Assembly (NCBI RefSeq): GCF_963966145.1
Contig: NC_091046.1
Span: forward strand, 28,644,001 to 28,708,000
Direction of reading: 5' to 3'
DNA from: Tenebrio molitor
Lineage: Eukaryota > Arthropoda > Insecta > Coleoptera > Tenebrionidae
DNA length: 64,000 bases
Shown in pieces: positions 43,188-52,776 of the stretch. A program made the position numbers and the translations under genes. Numbering within the stretch: position 1 is the stretch's first letter; every line of letters begins with the position of its first letter. Below the pieces are notes generated by a model. The model saw nothing but the letters and a program-made list of their open reading frames with translations, ran no database searches and was not told where the DNA came from.

Positions 43188-46034
43188 TCAATAATTATCA
43201 ATAATGTACACTCTCAACATACGCTTAAAATTTGACAAATCATTACATGCCTTGATGTCTATTGGTAACTGATTAAATAACATAAGTCCCTGATGGTATA
43301 GACTATTGCACTTAGGATTAAATTTACAGAGTTGTAAATCAAAATCTTCACAGTTTCTTAAATTGTATCGTTGCCGTTCCTTTACATAATTAATTTTGTC
43401 ATGCAAATAACGTGGTGTTTTCTTTATCCTAATTTTGAACACAGTTATAAGGGTATTAAAGATAAGTGTTTGTTTCACAGATAAAAATTTCAAAATCTTG
43501 AGCATTAGATTAATCGGTGTATATCTACTGCAACATAGAATATTGCGCATTGCCCTATTTTGCACTATTTGTATTTCATGTACTTTATATGCTGGTAACA
43601 TAAATAATACTGATGAACAGTAATTCAAATGTGGTGAAACAATTGTTGTATATAATAGGCGTCTGGTATATATGTTCAAATTTTTACCAATTCTACTTAA
43701 TAGATAAACTTTTTGTGACATTTTATTTAAAACATATTGTATATGACTATGAAACGATAATTTATGATCGAATATAACACCTAAATACTTAATCTCATTA
43801 ACCCGCTCTAAGAGAATTTTATTTATTTGTACTGTCATGCCTATGTTATTGATTTCAGATTGGGAATATCTGTTTTGAAATATAATATACTTAGACTTGT
43901 TTACATTGACACTAAGGCTATTGCTACATAGATAATGATAGATACTCATTAAGTCTTCATTAATTTCTGTTATGATGTTTTCAATATTTTTCCCAGACTT
44001 GTACAGCATAGTGTCATCAGCAAACATACTAATGTTACAATATTTGACATGCTTAACAATATCATTAACATACAGATTAAACAATAATGGCCCTAAGACT
44101 GTACCCTGAGGTACCCCGTATTCAACCAATATATCATCAGATAGTATATCACCATATTTAACTTTTTGTTTCCTGTTCGATAAGTACGACTTAAACCATT
44201 CTAAGACTGTTCCTGTTATGTTGTATTGATATTTAAGCTTCTCTATTAAGATCTGGCGATCTATTGTTTCGAACGCTCTTTTTAAGTCCAAAAATACTGC
44301 TACCACAATGTTTTTATTTTCTATTTCACTAAACCATTTATCACAAATACTAATGATGGCTGTTTCACATGAATGGTCATTTCGAAAACCCGATTGTTCG
44401 CTAGCGATTAAATTGTTTACATTGCAATGAAGTGTAATCTGTTCTTTTACCACTATTTCCAATAGCTTTTCATATACTGGCACTGTATTTATTGGTCTAA
44501 ATTCTTCACATTTCTTAGTCTTTGAAACTTTTTGAACCGGGATGATTACAGATGTTTTCCATTCTTCAGGGAACTTTCCATATGTTAAGGAACAGTTGAT
44601 TAAGTCTATAAATCTATCTGCAATTACTTCTGCACTATCCTTGAGTATTGATGTTGTAATACCACTTTCACCTCCTCCTGTATTTTTCATTATTGCAAGG
44701 GCACTTTTAAGATCCCTCATATCTATTAATTTAAATGTGTTCATTTCACTAATTTCGTGATTGTTATTCAGTACTACAGCGGGTTTACATTTCAAGATGT
44801 CGACAATATTCTTTATGCTGTCTATGAAGTAAATATTAAATTTCTCACTAATTTTTGTTGGATCCTCGTATGTGGTACCTTCAAAGCTTACTTCAGAGGG
44901 CTGATCAGTATTTCCTGGGAGAAGTCTTTTCAGTTTTTTCCACAACTCCTTCGGCTGATTCTTTCGATTTTCAACAAGATTTTGATAGTAGGTATTTTTA
45001 GCTTGCCGTATCATAGTAACTACATTGTTTCTCATCGTTCTATACTCATTCCAAGATTCTTCTGATTTACTTAATATAGCTAACTTGTACAAATCATGTC
45101 TGTGTTTCATCGCGTTTTGGATATCTAAGTTGAACCATGCTTTGTGACAATATTTTTCACTTATAGTATATTTTCTATAAGGACATAACGTATTTAAACT
45201 CTCCTCCAAGGACTTCGTTAGTTCATTTGCCATGACATTAATGTCACTGATGGAATTATTCCACTTATATTGTGTGTTCAATTTTTCTTGAAATATTTCT
45301 TTGTTATAACTTTTGTAGTCTCTTTTCATTTTATGATCTTTTGTAAAATGTTTATTTCCTTCTTCTGTGTTAATTTTGATTTTGATTATCAAATGATCGC
45401 TAATGCGAGGTGATATAAGAATTTCATATTGAAGCTGTTTCGCATTTGTGATTACATGGTCTATGAGAGTTGCGCTATCATAGGTTATTCTAGTTGGTTG
45501 CTGTATTATTTGACTTAATCCATGTTTATATATTATATTTCTATATTTATTAATATAATAAGATGATTGTAATAAATTTAGGTTAAAATCACCCATTAGA
45601 ATGATGGTCCCACTATAATCAGAAATTCTTTCCATGTATTCATCCAAGAAACTCAAGAATGCTGCATCCATGTTATTCGGAGAATGATATAAGTTAATCA
45701 ATAGGTATCTTTCAGACGATATTTGTATTTCAATAGCTACCAGCCACACACAATTTTCAAAACTTTTTATATCCTTTACGGTGTATTTGCATTTATTTTT
45801 TATAAAAATGACTGCACCTCCAGTCCTACTATTGAAGCTACAGCACTGTTCAAATTTATAACCATCAAGTTTGATTTCTGAAGGTGTTATTTTATCGGTG
45901 ATATGTGTTTCACATAAACATAAGATGAAGGGTTTCTCCATGGATATATAATTTTCTATTTCGTCTCTGTTGTTTAGGAATCCTTGACAGTTGAAGTATA
46001 TGATGGAATTTTTCTGTTTTGGAATTTCTGATTG
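43188..46034 (-). CDS. LINE ORF2: APE endonuclease and reverse transcriptase
   Basis: The first in-frame AUG is at 45941 (917 residues), but 31 open codons precede it back to the ORF1 stop. They encode SIIYFNCQGFLNNRDEIENY, the first strand of the endonuclease with its conserved Asn, so translation must enter upstream of the AUG. Then come LCLCETHIT (catalytic Glu), GGAVIFIKN, LMGDFNLNL (~residue 116 from the AUG) and SDHLIIKIK (His/Asp pair), completing the endonuclease. RT motifs: EFRPINTVPVYEKLLE, QSGFRNDHSCETAI, VAVFLDLKRAFETID, YGVPQGTVLGPLLFNLYVND and the catalytic FADDTMLY at ~residue 638. The C-terminus (SPHLNYCSSVLFMLP..., FNQLPIDIKACNDLSNFKR) is usual for the group. No RNase H is seen. 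It copies LINE RNA at a nicked target. Confidence 0.93.
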   Translation of the reverse strand, partial: QSEIPKQKNSIIYFNCQGFLNNRDEIENYISMEKPFILCLCETHITDKITPSEIKLDGYKFEQCCSFNSRTGGAVIFIKNKCKYTVKDIKSFENCVWLVAIEIQISSERYLLINLYHSPNNMDAAFLSFLDEYMERISDYSGTIILMGDFNLNLLQSSYYINKYRNIIYKHGLSQIIQQPTRITYDSATLIDHVITNAKQLQYEILISPRISDHLIIKIKINTEEGNKHFTKDHKMKRDYKSYNKEIFQEKLNTQYKWNNSISDINVMANELTKSLEESLNTLCPYRKYTISEKYCHKAWFNLDIQNAMKHRHDLYKLAILSKSEESWNEYRTMRNNVVTMIRQAKNTYYQNLVENRKNQPKELWKKLKRLLPGNTDQPSEVSFEGTTYEDPTKISEKFNIYFIDSIKNIVDILKCKPAVVLNNNHEISEMNTFKLIDMRDLKSALAIMKNTGGGESGITTSILKDSAEVIADRFIDLINCSLTYGKFPEEWKTSVIIPVQKVSKTKKCEEFRPINTVPVYEKLLEIVVKEQITLHCNVNNLIASEQSGFRNDHSCETAIISICDKWFSEIENKNIVVAVFLDLKRAFETIDRQILIEKLKYQYNITGTVLEWFKSYLSNRKQKVKYGDILSDDILVEYGVPQGTVLGPLLFNLYVNDIVKHVKYCNISMFADDTMLYKSGKNIENIITEINEDLMSIYHYLCSNSLSVNVNKSKYIIFQNRYSQSEINNIGMTVQINKILLERVNEIKYLGVIFDHKLSFHSHIQYVLNKMSQKVYLLSRIGKNLNIYTRRLLYTTIVSPHLNYCSSVLFMLPAYKVHEIQIVQNRAMRNILCCSRYTPINLMLKILKFLSVKQTLIFNTLITVFKIRIKKTPRYLHDKINYVKERQRYNLRNCEDFDLQLCKFNPKCNSLYHQGLMLFNQLPIDIKACNDLSNFKRMLRVYIIDNY

Positions 46035-46040
46035 CTATAT
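46026..46040 (-). promoter_or_regulatory. Leaky-stop context UAG-CAA-UCA between ORF1 and ORF2
   Basis: On the minus strand ORF1 ends ...CAC-ACC-ATA-TAG-CAA-TCA-GAA-ATT. TAG (46037-46035) is followed in frame by CAATCA, fitting the CAR-YYA consensus known to promote readthrough of UAG (the tobacco-mosaic-type context). The frame after it is open into ORF2 for 948 codons, with no AUG for 31 codons. I infer that ORF2 is made as an ORF1-ORF2 readthrough fusion. Reinitiation is the main alternative. Confidence 0.7.
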
Positions 46041-47186
46041 GGTGTGGTACTTTTTTTTTTGTGATTCTATAATTCTACTCAGTACTGTACAATCCTTACT
46101 CCAAACTTGATGATTTGTATCTAGGTTAGTTTTCAGTTTTTTATTAGCTTGACTACAATTGTTGCACTTCTTTATGGTACTGTTGCATTTGTTTTGGTTG
46201 TGATTTTCACCACAGATGGGGCAAACTTCTTGATTTGTACATTTAGAAGCAATATGTCCATACTTACAACAGTTAAAGCATCGTACTACTCCATAGTCTT
46301 GCTCAAAGCGACAGCGGTTCCAACCAATGTTAATCTTATCCTTTTTCATTAACGAATTTAGCACATAATTATTGACTTCCAATACCATATTAAATTTTTT
46401 GTTGACCACTTTAGATTTGTACAGGATTTTAATTTCAACATTATTGGGATTAAGTTCATTTTGATTTATAATTTTTTGCACTAGCACTTCATCTTCCATT
46501 TCTTTTTCATCTTCATGGATAAAATATAGTTTAATACGGCCTTTGAATGAGTTAGGTTCTGTTACTTCATACCCATGTCCCACATTTGCTTGTATTGCAT
46601 TCCTAACTTCGTCAATGTTCTTTTCTGTGGTACAATTTAAGAAGACCGCTCCTTTCTTAGTTGTTTTTCCCATTGAGAGACCCACACCAAGTTGTACCGG
46701 ATTGATTTTATTTCTAATTTCCTTACGCACTTGATTTCCGTTGTTGTTTACACCTTTTACTTCTTCTTTTGGATTTATCATTAACACATTTGTTTTGGTC
46801 ACGTTCGCATAGGTTAAGTTGTCATTGCCGGAAATATTTTGTACATTTTTTAGCAAGGCCACTTCTTCCCGCAGTTTTTTATTTTCTGCTAATACCGTTT
46901 GCAAAAGTGACTTAATTTCCATTGTAGCGCTTGTCAGTTCCGTGATTTTATTTAGTAAAATGTGAAAACTACGTTCATTCATAACCTCACTTTTATTAGC
47001 GTTCTCACCACAGACACACATTTTGCATGTCCAGGTTCCTTGCTTCTTGCGGAAACCTCGCAAATCCACATTTACACACTTACTGTGATACATTTTGTTA
47101 CACGCTACGCATTTAATTGCATTTTTTACATCTTCAAACTCTTCAAAACACTGAGCACAGGAGATGGTATTTACATCGTCCGCCAT
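46035..47186 (-). CDS. LINE ORF1: PHD finger, coiled coil, zinc knuckles
   Basis: 383 residues starting MADDVNTISC in a good context. Residues 10-57 form a PHD-type C4HC3 finger: Cys10/13, Cys26/29, His34, Cys37, Cys54/57. Residues ~75-115 (NKITELTSATMEIKSLLQTV, ENKKLREEVALLKN) are a coiled coil, probably for multimerisation. The C-terminal third has CCHC knuckles (CFNCCKYGHIASKC; CPICGENHNQNKC) and a further CNNC pair. This is an RNA-binding ORF1 protein that packages LINE RNA; the PHD finger may touch chromatin. The stop is UAG with a readthrough-type 3' context and ORF2 follows in frame. Confidence 0.93.
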   Translation of the reverse strand: MADDVNTISCAQCFEEFEDVKNAIKCVACNKMYHSKCVNVDLRGFRKKQGTWTCKMCVCGENANKSEVMNERSFHILLNKITELTSATMEIKSLLQTVLAENKKLREEVALLKNVQNISGNDNLTYANVTKTNVLMINPKEEVKGVNNNGNQVRKEIRNKINPVQLGVGLSMGKTTKKGAVFLNCTTEKNIDEVRNAIQANVGHGYEVTEPNSFKGRIKLYFIHEDEKEMEDEVLVQKIINQNELNPNNVEIKILYKSKVVNKKFNMVLEVNNYVLNSLMKKDKINIGWNRCRFEQDYGVVRCFNCCKYGHIASKCTNQEVCPICGENHNQNKCNSTIKKCNNCSQANKKLKTNLDTNHQVWSKDCTVLSRIIESQKKKYHTI

Positions 47187-47259
47187 CTTTTCAAGTCAAC
47201 TGTAATGTTTATTTATGTCAAATAGCTCATTTTTACTATTTCCTGTTATCTTTGTCTTA

Positions 47260-47925
47260 CTAATTCGCTGTTTACGAATATAAAATGATTTTTAAATCGA
47301 ACGGATTTTGTTATCCGGTGATGGAAATACTACTATGTATTGCTACCGCATATTATTATGTATGCTGGATATTTTTAATCTGCAATAAAACCGGCTCCGC
47401 ATTTGCGTTATTCATTCACAAATATTCGATGTTCGCTATGCATCATGCAATATTCGTGTCCGTGGACAAATATTTGCAATGTGAGTCATGAACATTGTTC
47501 GGCCTAGATTCGGTTAATTGGCGTACAACAAAGAGGACAAGTAACCGCCTTGAAGTCCGTGAAGTCTTCCAGCTTCATCACTGAAAGGCTTTAAGCCTTC
47601 TTGTAATTGTTCATAATTAAAAATAAATATTGAAATGTAATATGGTACATAAACGTATTTGCGTTGAATCTCCAGGAAATACTCAATATAAAGTGAGCCC
47701 CAAAAGTTTAGAACAATTTAAACTTTGTATTTTTCGTTGAACTTTCGAAAAGAACTCAAATCAGTTAACTATATTTTTTTAAACAAATATTTTCCGATAT
47801 TTCTTATTTTCCGCCTCTTTTCGTTTCTGCGGAAAATAAAGTGGCTGTTAAATTCAAATTTTACACGGCAATTTCAATATCAGCAAACTAATTTCGATAT
47901 CAACATATTATTAAAACAACAAATT
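47260..47925. other. Noncoding flank of the LINE
   Basis: Short frames only (47285-47491, 47725-47928 plus), none with a domain. The LINE 5' border lies somewhere near 47200-47280. Confidence 0.35.
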
Positions 47926-47931
47926 TAGAAA

Positions 47932-48560
47932 TTGTAGTATATTAAGTATTGAGAACGGTAAGGACAATGTACTGATTGAAGAGAATTGTTTGGAGGAGGA
48001 GCGCAGCGACTTGAATTTTTTCATAGACTTGCTTATTGTCAACAAGCTGGGGGATGGGAATTCGAACATTTAATGCCATAATTTTAAGTACTTAGTAACA
48101 CAGTTTTTGAATTGTTTTGTTCGTTATAAGATTTATTTTTCCCAATTTAATTTTTTTGTCTCAAAATTTCCTTATGTAAGATAACAAAATTTTTATACTG
48201 TCGTTTAGACAATTAAAAGTGCTATCAGAATCAAGAAAAAAAATAGGGGGTTTCCATTAAAAAAAATATCGATGACGTTATCATTCGAGAATAAATGACT
48301 GCTTGGAATTTTAGTTGGTGTTAGAATATGTATTTTCATAAACTAAAAGATTTTTTGAAAAAAATTTTGTTTAATTTTTAATTAATTTTTTCCATGCTTT
48401 TGCCGCTCACTGTACAACTGTACACTGTATATAACTTACCGTTCTAGAATGCCAAAATTACTTACTGTCGAGTTGATCGTTAGCAACTAATAAACACAAC
48501 TTACTGACGTGGAAACAAGCAAACAGAGTTCAATCTCGCAAAAACAATTCACATTTTTGC
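47932..48560 (+). repeat. Diverged repeat, copy 1 of a two-copy family
   Basis: TAGTATATTAAGTATTGAGA and the following GACAATGTACTGATTGAAGA, TTGTTTGGAGGAGGAGC match 52777-52846. The far end (ACTTACTGTCGAGTTGATCG, TCTCGCAAAAACAATTC at 48458-48552) matches 54007-54096. The middle of this copy lacks the coding tandem repeat found in copy 2. The first ~40 codons read DNVLIEENCLEEERSDL, paralleling DNVPTEDNCLEEELATT in copy 2, so a coding gene or element ORF is implied. Family unknown. Confidence 0.65.
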
Positions 48561-48811
48561 AAGTAAAAAATCTGCCTGCACCATCTCTCGATCTCACCCC
48601 GTTAAATTTGTTATTATATTATTAAAAGCAAGGTTTATCTCAAAGGGTCAGCTACAGTTAAATAACTAAAAGCACGGACCTTAGATGAAACGGGAGCAGT
48701 TCAGCCAGAAATTCTCCAAATGTTTTGATTGTGAGTTACAAAAATGGTTAGCATACTGTCAAGAACCAAATGGTAGTCAGTTTGAAATATTATTTTGAAT
48801 GATTGTCTTTG

Positions 48812-48938
48812 TTGGAAAATAGCTATTTATACAACAAGAGGTAAAAGCGATACTTTTTATCACCAGGCGTGAACATTGTTCAACAACACGCCGTGTGATA
48901 AAAAGACGCTTTTACCTCGTGTTTTATACAAGATTTTA
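48812..48938. repeat. Hairpin with conserved outer ends, core 1
   Basis: AGAGGTAAAAGCGATACTTT pairs with AAAGACGCTTTTACCTCG; TTTTTATCACCAGGCGTG faces CACGCCGTGTGATAAAAA. The outer words (TAGCTATTTATACAAC on the left, GTTTTATACAAGATTTT on the right) are shared with the hairpin at 49683-49832, while the stems differ. Confidence 0.8.
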
Positions 48939-49104
48939 TCGAATTTTGAAGAAAAATAAACTAAAAATGTTCTCCGTACAAATTTATTGTGGAATTTGAT
49001 CTAGAAATCTAGAGTCGTTGCTATAGCAACTTTTAACAATAACAACGAGTTGTTTATGAAAATTTTCAAAGTGTTCCAACTGAAAGGTCATTTTGTTGCA
49101 AAGA

Positions 49105-49505
49105 AGTGAGTTCTTCTGAGTATCCAGGTTCACACTGAAAACGATGCAAATGCAGCTCTTGCAAATTTGTTGCCAGAAAAATCAAGCCAAGTGTATGAAT
49201 ATGCTTATCAACGTTTCAAAACAAGGTGGGATGAGAAAAATGTCAAAGAAGCTGTCACAGAAAAAGTTCTTGTGACATGTTTTGTAAACAAAGCCAAACA
49301 GCAGAAATCTACTTTGTGGAGTCGATAGAAAATAAGAAAAAAATGTCTGCACAAATTGTTGGACAAGGTAACGAAAATAATGGAACTGATACACATAAGT
49401 GCTAATGCTTCAGCATCGTCCACCAGCCCAGGAATCTCACCGGGACTATCAGAAGATAAAAGAATTAATTGTCAGAATTGCATTATAAATATTTATAATA
49501 AATAA
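49105..49505 (+). pseudogene. Crypton-like recombinase relic, internally deleted
   Basis: The frame reads NDANAALANLLPEKSSQVYE, YAYQRFKTRWDEKNVKEAV, VLVTCFVNKAKQQKSTLWSR and a stop. This is the N-terminal core-binding region of Crypton-type tyrosine recombinases (LLPEKS..VYE..Y..F, STLWS.Y). About 30 codons later the standard C-terminal tail appears (SSTSPGISPGLSEDKRINCQ, NCIINIYNK, stop). The catalytic domain between them is gone. It is a dead or non-autonomous remnant; compare 9022-9760. Confidence 0.6.
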
Positions 49506-49544
49506 ATGTTCTTTTGGTGTTTTTGTCTTATTTCTCCTAAAGAA

Positions 49545-49668
49545 AAATTATTCGCTATGAGTGACAAAAAGTAAAAGTAAAAACCTCTAGTTACAAAAAG
49601 TAAAAGCAATTTATCACTAGTTACAAAAAGTTAGACTACAATGAGATACAAAAAGTTAACTTTACTTT
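49545..49668 (+). repeat. Short tandem repeat AGTTACAAAAAGT
   Basis: The word (A)GTTACAAAAAGT(AAAAG) recurs four times with ~28-30 bp spacing (GTGACAAAAAGTAAAAG, AGTTACAAAAAGTAAAAG, AGTTACAAAAAGTTAG, AGATACAAAAAGTTAA). The adjacent hairpin at 49832-50036 has a related GTTACGAAAAGC arm. Confidence 0.7.
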
Positions 49669-49682
49669 TACCAAAATTCGAT

Positions 49683-49831
49683 AAATAGCTATTTATTCAA
49701 CGAGTTGCAAAATGAGCCTCTTTTTTGCACTAGACATGACAATTGGACCACGAGTGTCAACAAGTGGCCCAACATGTCGTGTGCAAAAAAATAGCCATTA
49801 TGCTACGTGTTTCATACAAGATTTTTTCTAA
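49683..49831. repeat. Hairpin with conserved outer ends, core 2
   Basis: CGAGTTGCAAAATGAGCC and GGCTATTTTTTTGCAC-type pairing: TTTTTTGCACTAGACATG faces CATGTCGTGTGCAAAAAA, with AATTGGACCACGAGTGTC inside. It starts GCTATTTATTCAACGAG and ends CGTGTTTCATACAAGATTTT, like the hairpin at 48812-48938. Confidence 0.75.
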
Positions 49832-50036
49832 TTTAGTTACGAAAAGCACACATTCCAATTAAAATTCTATTTAAATCTGCTATTTCAATAATTTTCCGGG
49901 ATAATAATACTAATGTCACTTCTTAAGACTAGTGATAATATAATGTCACTTTTTTGACTAGTTATTAAATGAAGCACGTTTGACAACTAAAATGACATAT
50001 CACAATGGCTTGCTTTTCGTAACTGAATTAGAAAAA
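49832..50036. repeat. MITE-like foldback, ~205 bp
   Basis: TTTTCTAATTTAGTTACGAA + AAGCA at the left is inverted at the right as TTGCTTTTCGTAACTGAATT + AGAAAA, a 25-bp TIR with one or two mismatches. The interior holds two AATGTCACTT words and ACTAGT(G/T)AT repeats but no coding frame. Confidence 0.8.
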
Positions 50037-50039
50037 GTA

Positions 50040-52075
50040 AATATAAAGTGAAACCTTTTTGTAAAGTACTCGTATAACAATAAAACTAATTAGGACATTT
50101 GTTAATTTATTATATTCTTCAATACAAAGCACCTATTTATAAGTAAATAATGTTTATATTTTTTCTAAATGCTCGTTTTCAAAGAGCTCGTAGTCTTTCA
50201 ACTTTTTTTTTGAAAAGTGCTTTTCTGAAGATGTATTACGTAGTGTCAAAAAATATGAACAAAAGTTGAAACTGCTATTTTGTTTCCAAATTTAAAATTA
50301 TAAAAATGTCATACGACTATATCATTAGCTATTTTTCTATACTTCGTCAGGTTGCAAATTGGTGCTCACGTACTTGGGTTATGTTATTGCATGTGGTAAA
50401 AACCGCAAATGAATACCGCCGCATGTGATTCATCTAATTTGTCATTGCGAAATAAAAGGAATTCCGCTGTAATGTTTAATGTTTTGGCTTGAGATAGTTG
50501 AAACAGTTTATTTTTGTTGGAATTATGGGTAGCAGTCTCATTTTTACGATAAACACAGAAAGTAATGTTATCTTACATTATAAGCAGTTCTTAATTTAGA
50601 ACAGTTCACTTTAACCAAGGCGGAAAGAATGGGAGCTTTATCATTATTCGCAATGTTCATTTTATGTGTAAAAAACATTGACCCAATTTTATCTCATCCG
50701 CCCTGTTTTTAAATGCAGAACCAGTTTATAAAATTCTAGTCATAGTCAAAACTACTGTTTTAATTATAAACCTATACATACTTAATTATTAATTATTATT
50801 AAAAATTTAATAAAAAAAATGACAAAATATGCAGTTACGAAAAAAGAAAATTTTAAATAATGGTAGAATTGAAAATTAAAAATAAATCAAGGGCGGAATA
50901 TCTCAAGTTAAAGACCGATTCTTAAAGACCTGTTTGTTTACATCTAAATATTACCAGTTTCTTTGTTAAGCAAATAGCTTAACCTTTTAACTATAGGACC
51001 TGCAATATAATGTTGTAGTTCTTGAACAATTTTAACATTCTAACGTTTTCAACACCAAAAAATAAATCCTTTTTAAAATGCTGAAACATATTTATAATAA
51101 TGTTTAAATAGCAAAAGTCGTACTCGAAATTGAACATCTATGTTCAGATTCAATTCAGTTCACACGCATTTTAAACTGACCCACTCATGCCAAAAAAAAA
51201 ACAATTTACACACGAACTCGTTAAATAAACTACTATTCTGAAATTACAATGAAGTTGTCATTTTTTGACTTTTTTTAATAAAAAATAGCATCTAGGTATA
51301 CAAAATTTTTAAACACCAACTACCTGCATAATTTAGTTTGCCACTTTCAAAGCAAAAAAGCTTTCAAAGAATTATGTACAACTCACGATCAGTAATAATA
51401 TCTACCAACCAACAGCAAATAAAATCTAAACATACTCTGTGAAAAATGATATGTTATAGCAATTTGAAAAGCGGATTATTACAACTTTTTATACCAATGC
51501 CTGCTAATGTTAATTTAATGAATGGATTCTGTACACTTCAGTCAGTGCTGCCATATGTTGGTTCGTGCCACTAGTTTATCGGCGAAAATCAATAACACAT
51601 GTCCGTCGTTTGCCATGTCTGTTTTAATTTTTTCACTGGCAGAGTACAATCATTATTTTTACTAATCAACAAATAAAAGATCTCTCCTATGTTTGTCAGA
51701 TTGCCTTAATATGTGTTAAGTACAAAAGATTAGATAGAATAAACGGTAATTACTAACTTCGTAATAATTCAATTATCTAACAAGTCAATTTTAGTCTATA
51801 AACATGCTGCTTTATATAGTTTATAATAATGTACGGTCATTAATGCTTTAAAACAACAGACGAGTCAAGAGACCATCTTGACAAGCTAAAATATATCAAA
51901 TTATCAGCAAGAATATGAACTCTCGAAAATATGTTAAATTTTCAAATTATTTTTACTTTTTATAGTTTGTGGGAAATTCTCACATTATACAGGCTGTAAC
52001 AGGACTGACGCACGACAGAAGACTTGCAAATTCGTGGGATTACGCTGAAATGTAAATTAAAATAGTTACTTTTGT
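50040..52075. other. AT-rich noncoding stretch
   Basis: Only the repeat fragment at 51160-51236 (CTGACCCACTCATGCCAAAA, ACAATTTACACACGA), matching the last part of 36428-36720, could be supported. Confidence 0.45.
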
Positions 52076-52082
52076 ATTAAGT

Positions 52083-52177
52083 GCGCAAAATGGGTGTTTT
52101 TTGTTCAAGCATGAGAATGAGTTTTTAGTCGAGACCGTCAGGTCGAGACCAAAAACCCATTCGAATACAAACACTAT
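52083..52177. repeat. Hairpin (GAATGAGTTTTTAGTC / GACCAAAAACCCATTC)
   Basis: GAATGAGTTTTTAGTCGAGA pairs with TCGAGACCAAAAACCCATTC around GACCGTCAGG; outer ATGGGTGTTTTTTGTTC faces GAATACAAACACTATTT. It abuts the MITE at 52178. Confidence 0.75.
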
Positions 52178-52410
52178 TTTTTCTACAACCGTCAAAAAAA
52201 GAATTTGATTTTTGAAGGCAAATTAGATGAAGAAAATCAAAGTATCAAGTATTGTGACAAGTCATTGTAACCTAGGAAACGCGCAAATGAAGACTACATT
52301 TTTTCACGTGTGAAAAAAAAAACATTTTTTCACATGAGCAAAAAAGAGAAACTTTGCAACTTGATAACGATGCATAAATGTCACGTTTTTTGACGGTTGT
52401 AGAAAAAATG
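52178..52410. mobile_element. MITE, ~233 bp
   Basis: The TIRs TTTTTTCTACAACCGTCAAA (left) and its inversion TTTGACGGTTGTAGAAAAAA (right) are 22-23 bp and perfect. The interior includes the palindrome TTTTTTCACGTGTGAAAAAA. It is directly followed by copy 2 of the TTTTTGTTCGAC family. Confidence 0.85.
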
Positions 52411-52650
52411 TATTTTTTTGTTCGACACTGTCAGAATTTGAGAATTTTCTCCTATGTGAGCGGATTTTAGTAAATGTCATAACTTGTCAAAACGAAACGT
52501 CAAGCTAATTTTAAAGGTTTTAAGCGATTTGAAGCCTTTAAGGGGCTCGTCGAACAAAAAAACGTTGTATTCAACTCGTTTGTGTGTAAAATGGCCCACG
52601 CGTGCCAAAAAGGCCCAATTTACAAACTCGTCAAATAAACTACTATAGTC
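52411..52650 (+). repeat. TTTTTGTTCGAC foldback family, copy 2
   Basis: It matches 36428-36720 at ~90% by eye (GACACTGTCAGAATTTGAGA, GGCTCGTCGAACAAAAAAAC, GTATTCAACTCGTT). The two copies differ at the right end. Confidence 0.85.
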
Positions 52651-52776
52651 CAATTTTTACCCTTTTGAGGTGACGTCACGATTTTCTTCCTCGCTTTCTC
52701 TTTATTGAAACGACAGAAACAGAAAAAAACAAAAAAAGGCACGTTTATTTATTGACCGACATTCTCCTGATCACAA

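Larger units (their letters stand above)
43050..47250 (-). mobile_element. Apparently full-length LINE with PHD/CCHC ORF1
   Basis: The unit reads on the minus strand: a short 5' UTR (to ~47250), ORF1 (47186-46035), ORF2 in the same frame directly after the ORF1 UAG (46034-43188), a ~130-bp 3' UTR and an end AATAAATC followed by (ATT)n at ~43086-43058. Both frames are free of internal stops, so the copy may be young or recently active. The domain layout (PHD finger, coiled coil, zinc knuckles; APE endonuclease, RT, no RNase H) fits the CR1/Jockey superfamily. The 5' border and target duplication are not resolved. Confidence 0.85.

Noticed and set aside
43435..47225. Several plus-strand frames opposite the LINE (43435, 44542, 44757, 46149, 46543, 46962)
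   Set aside because: They are antisense shadows of ORF1/ORF2, with no independent motif.
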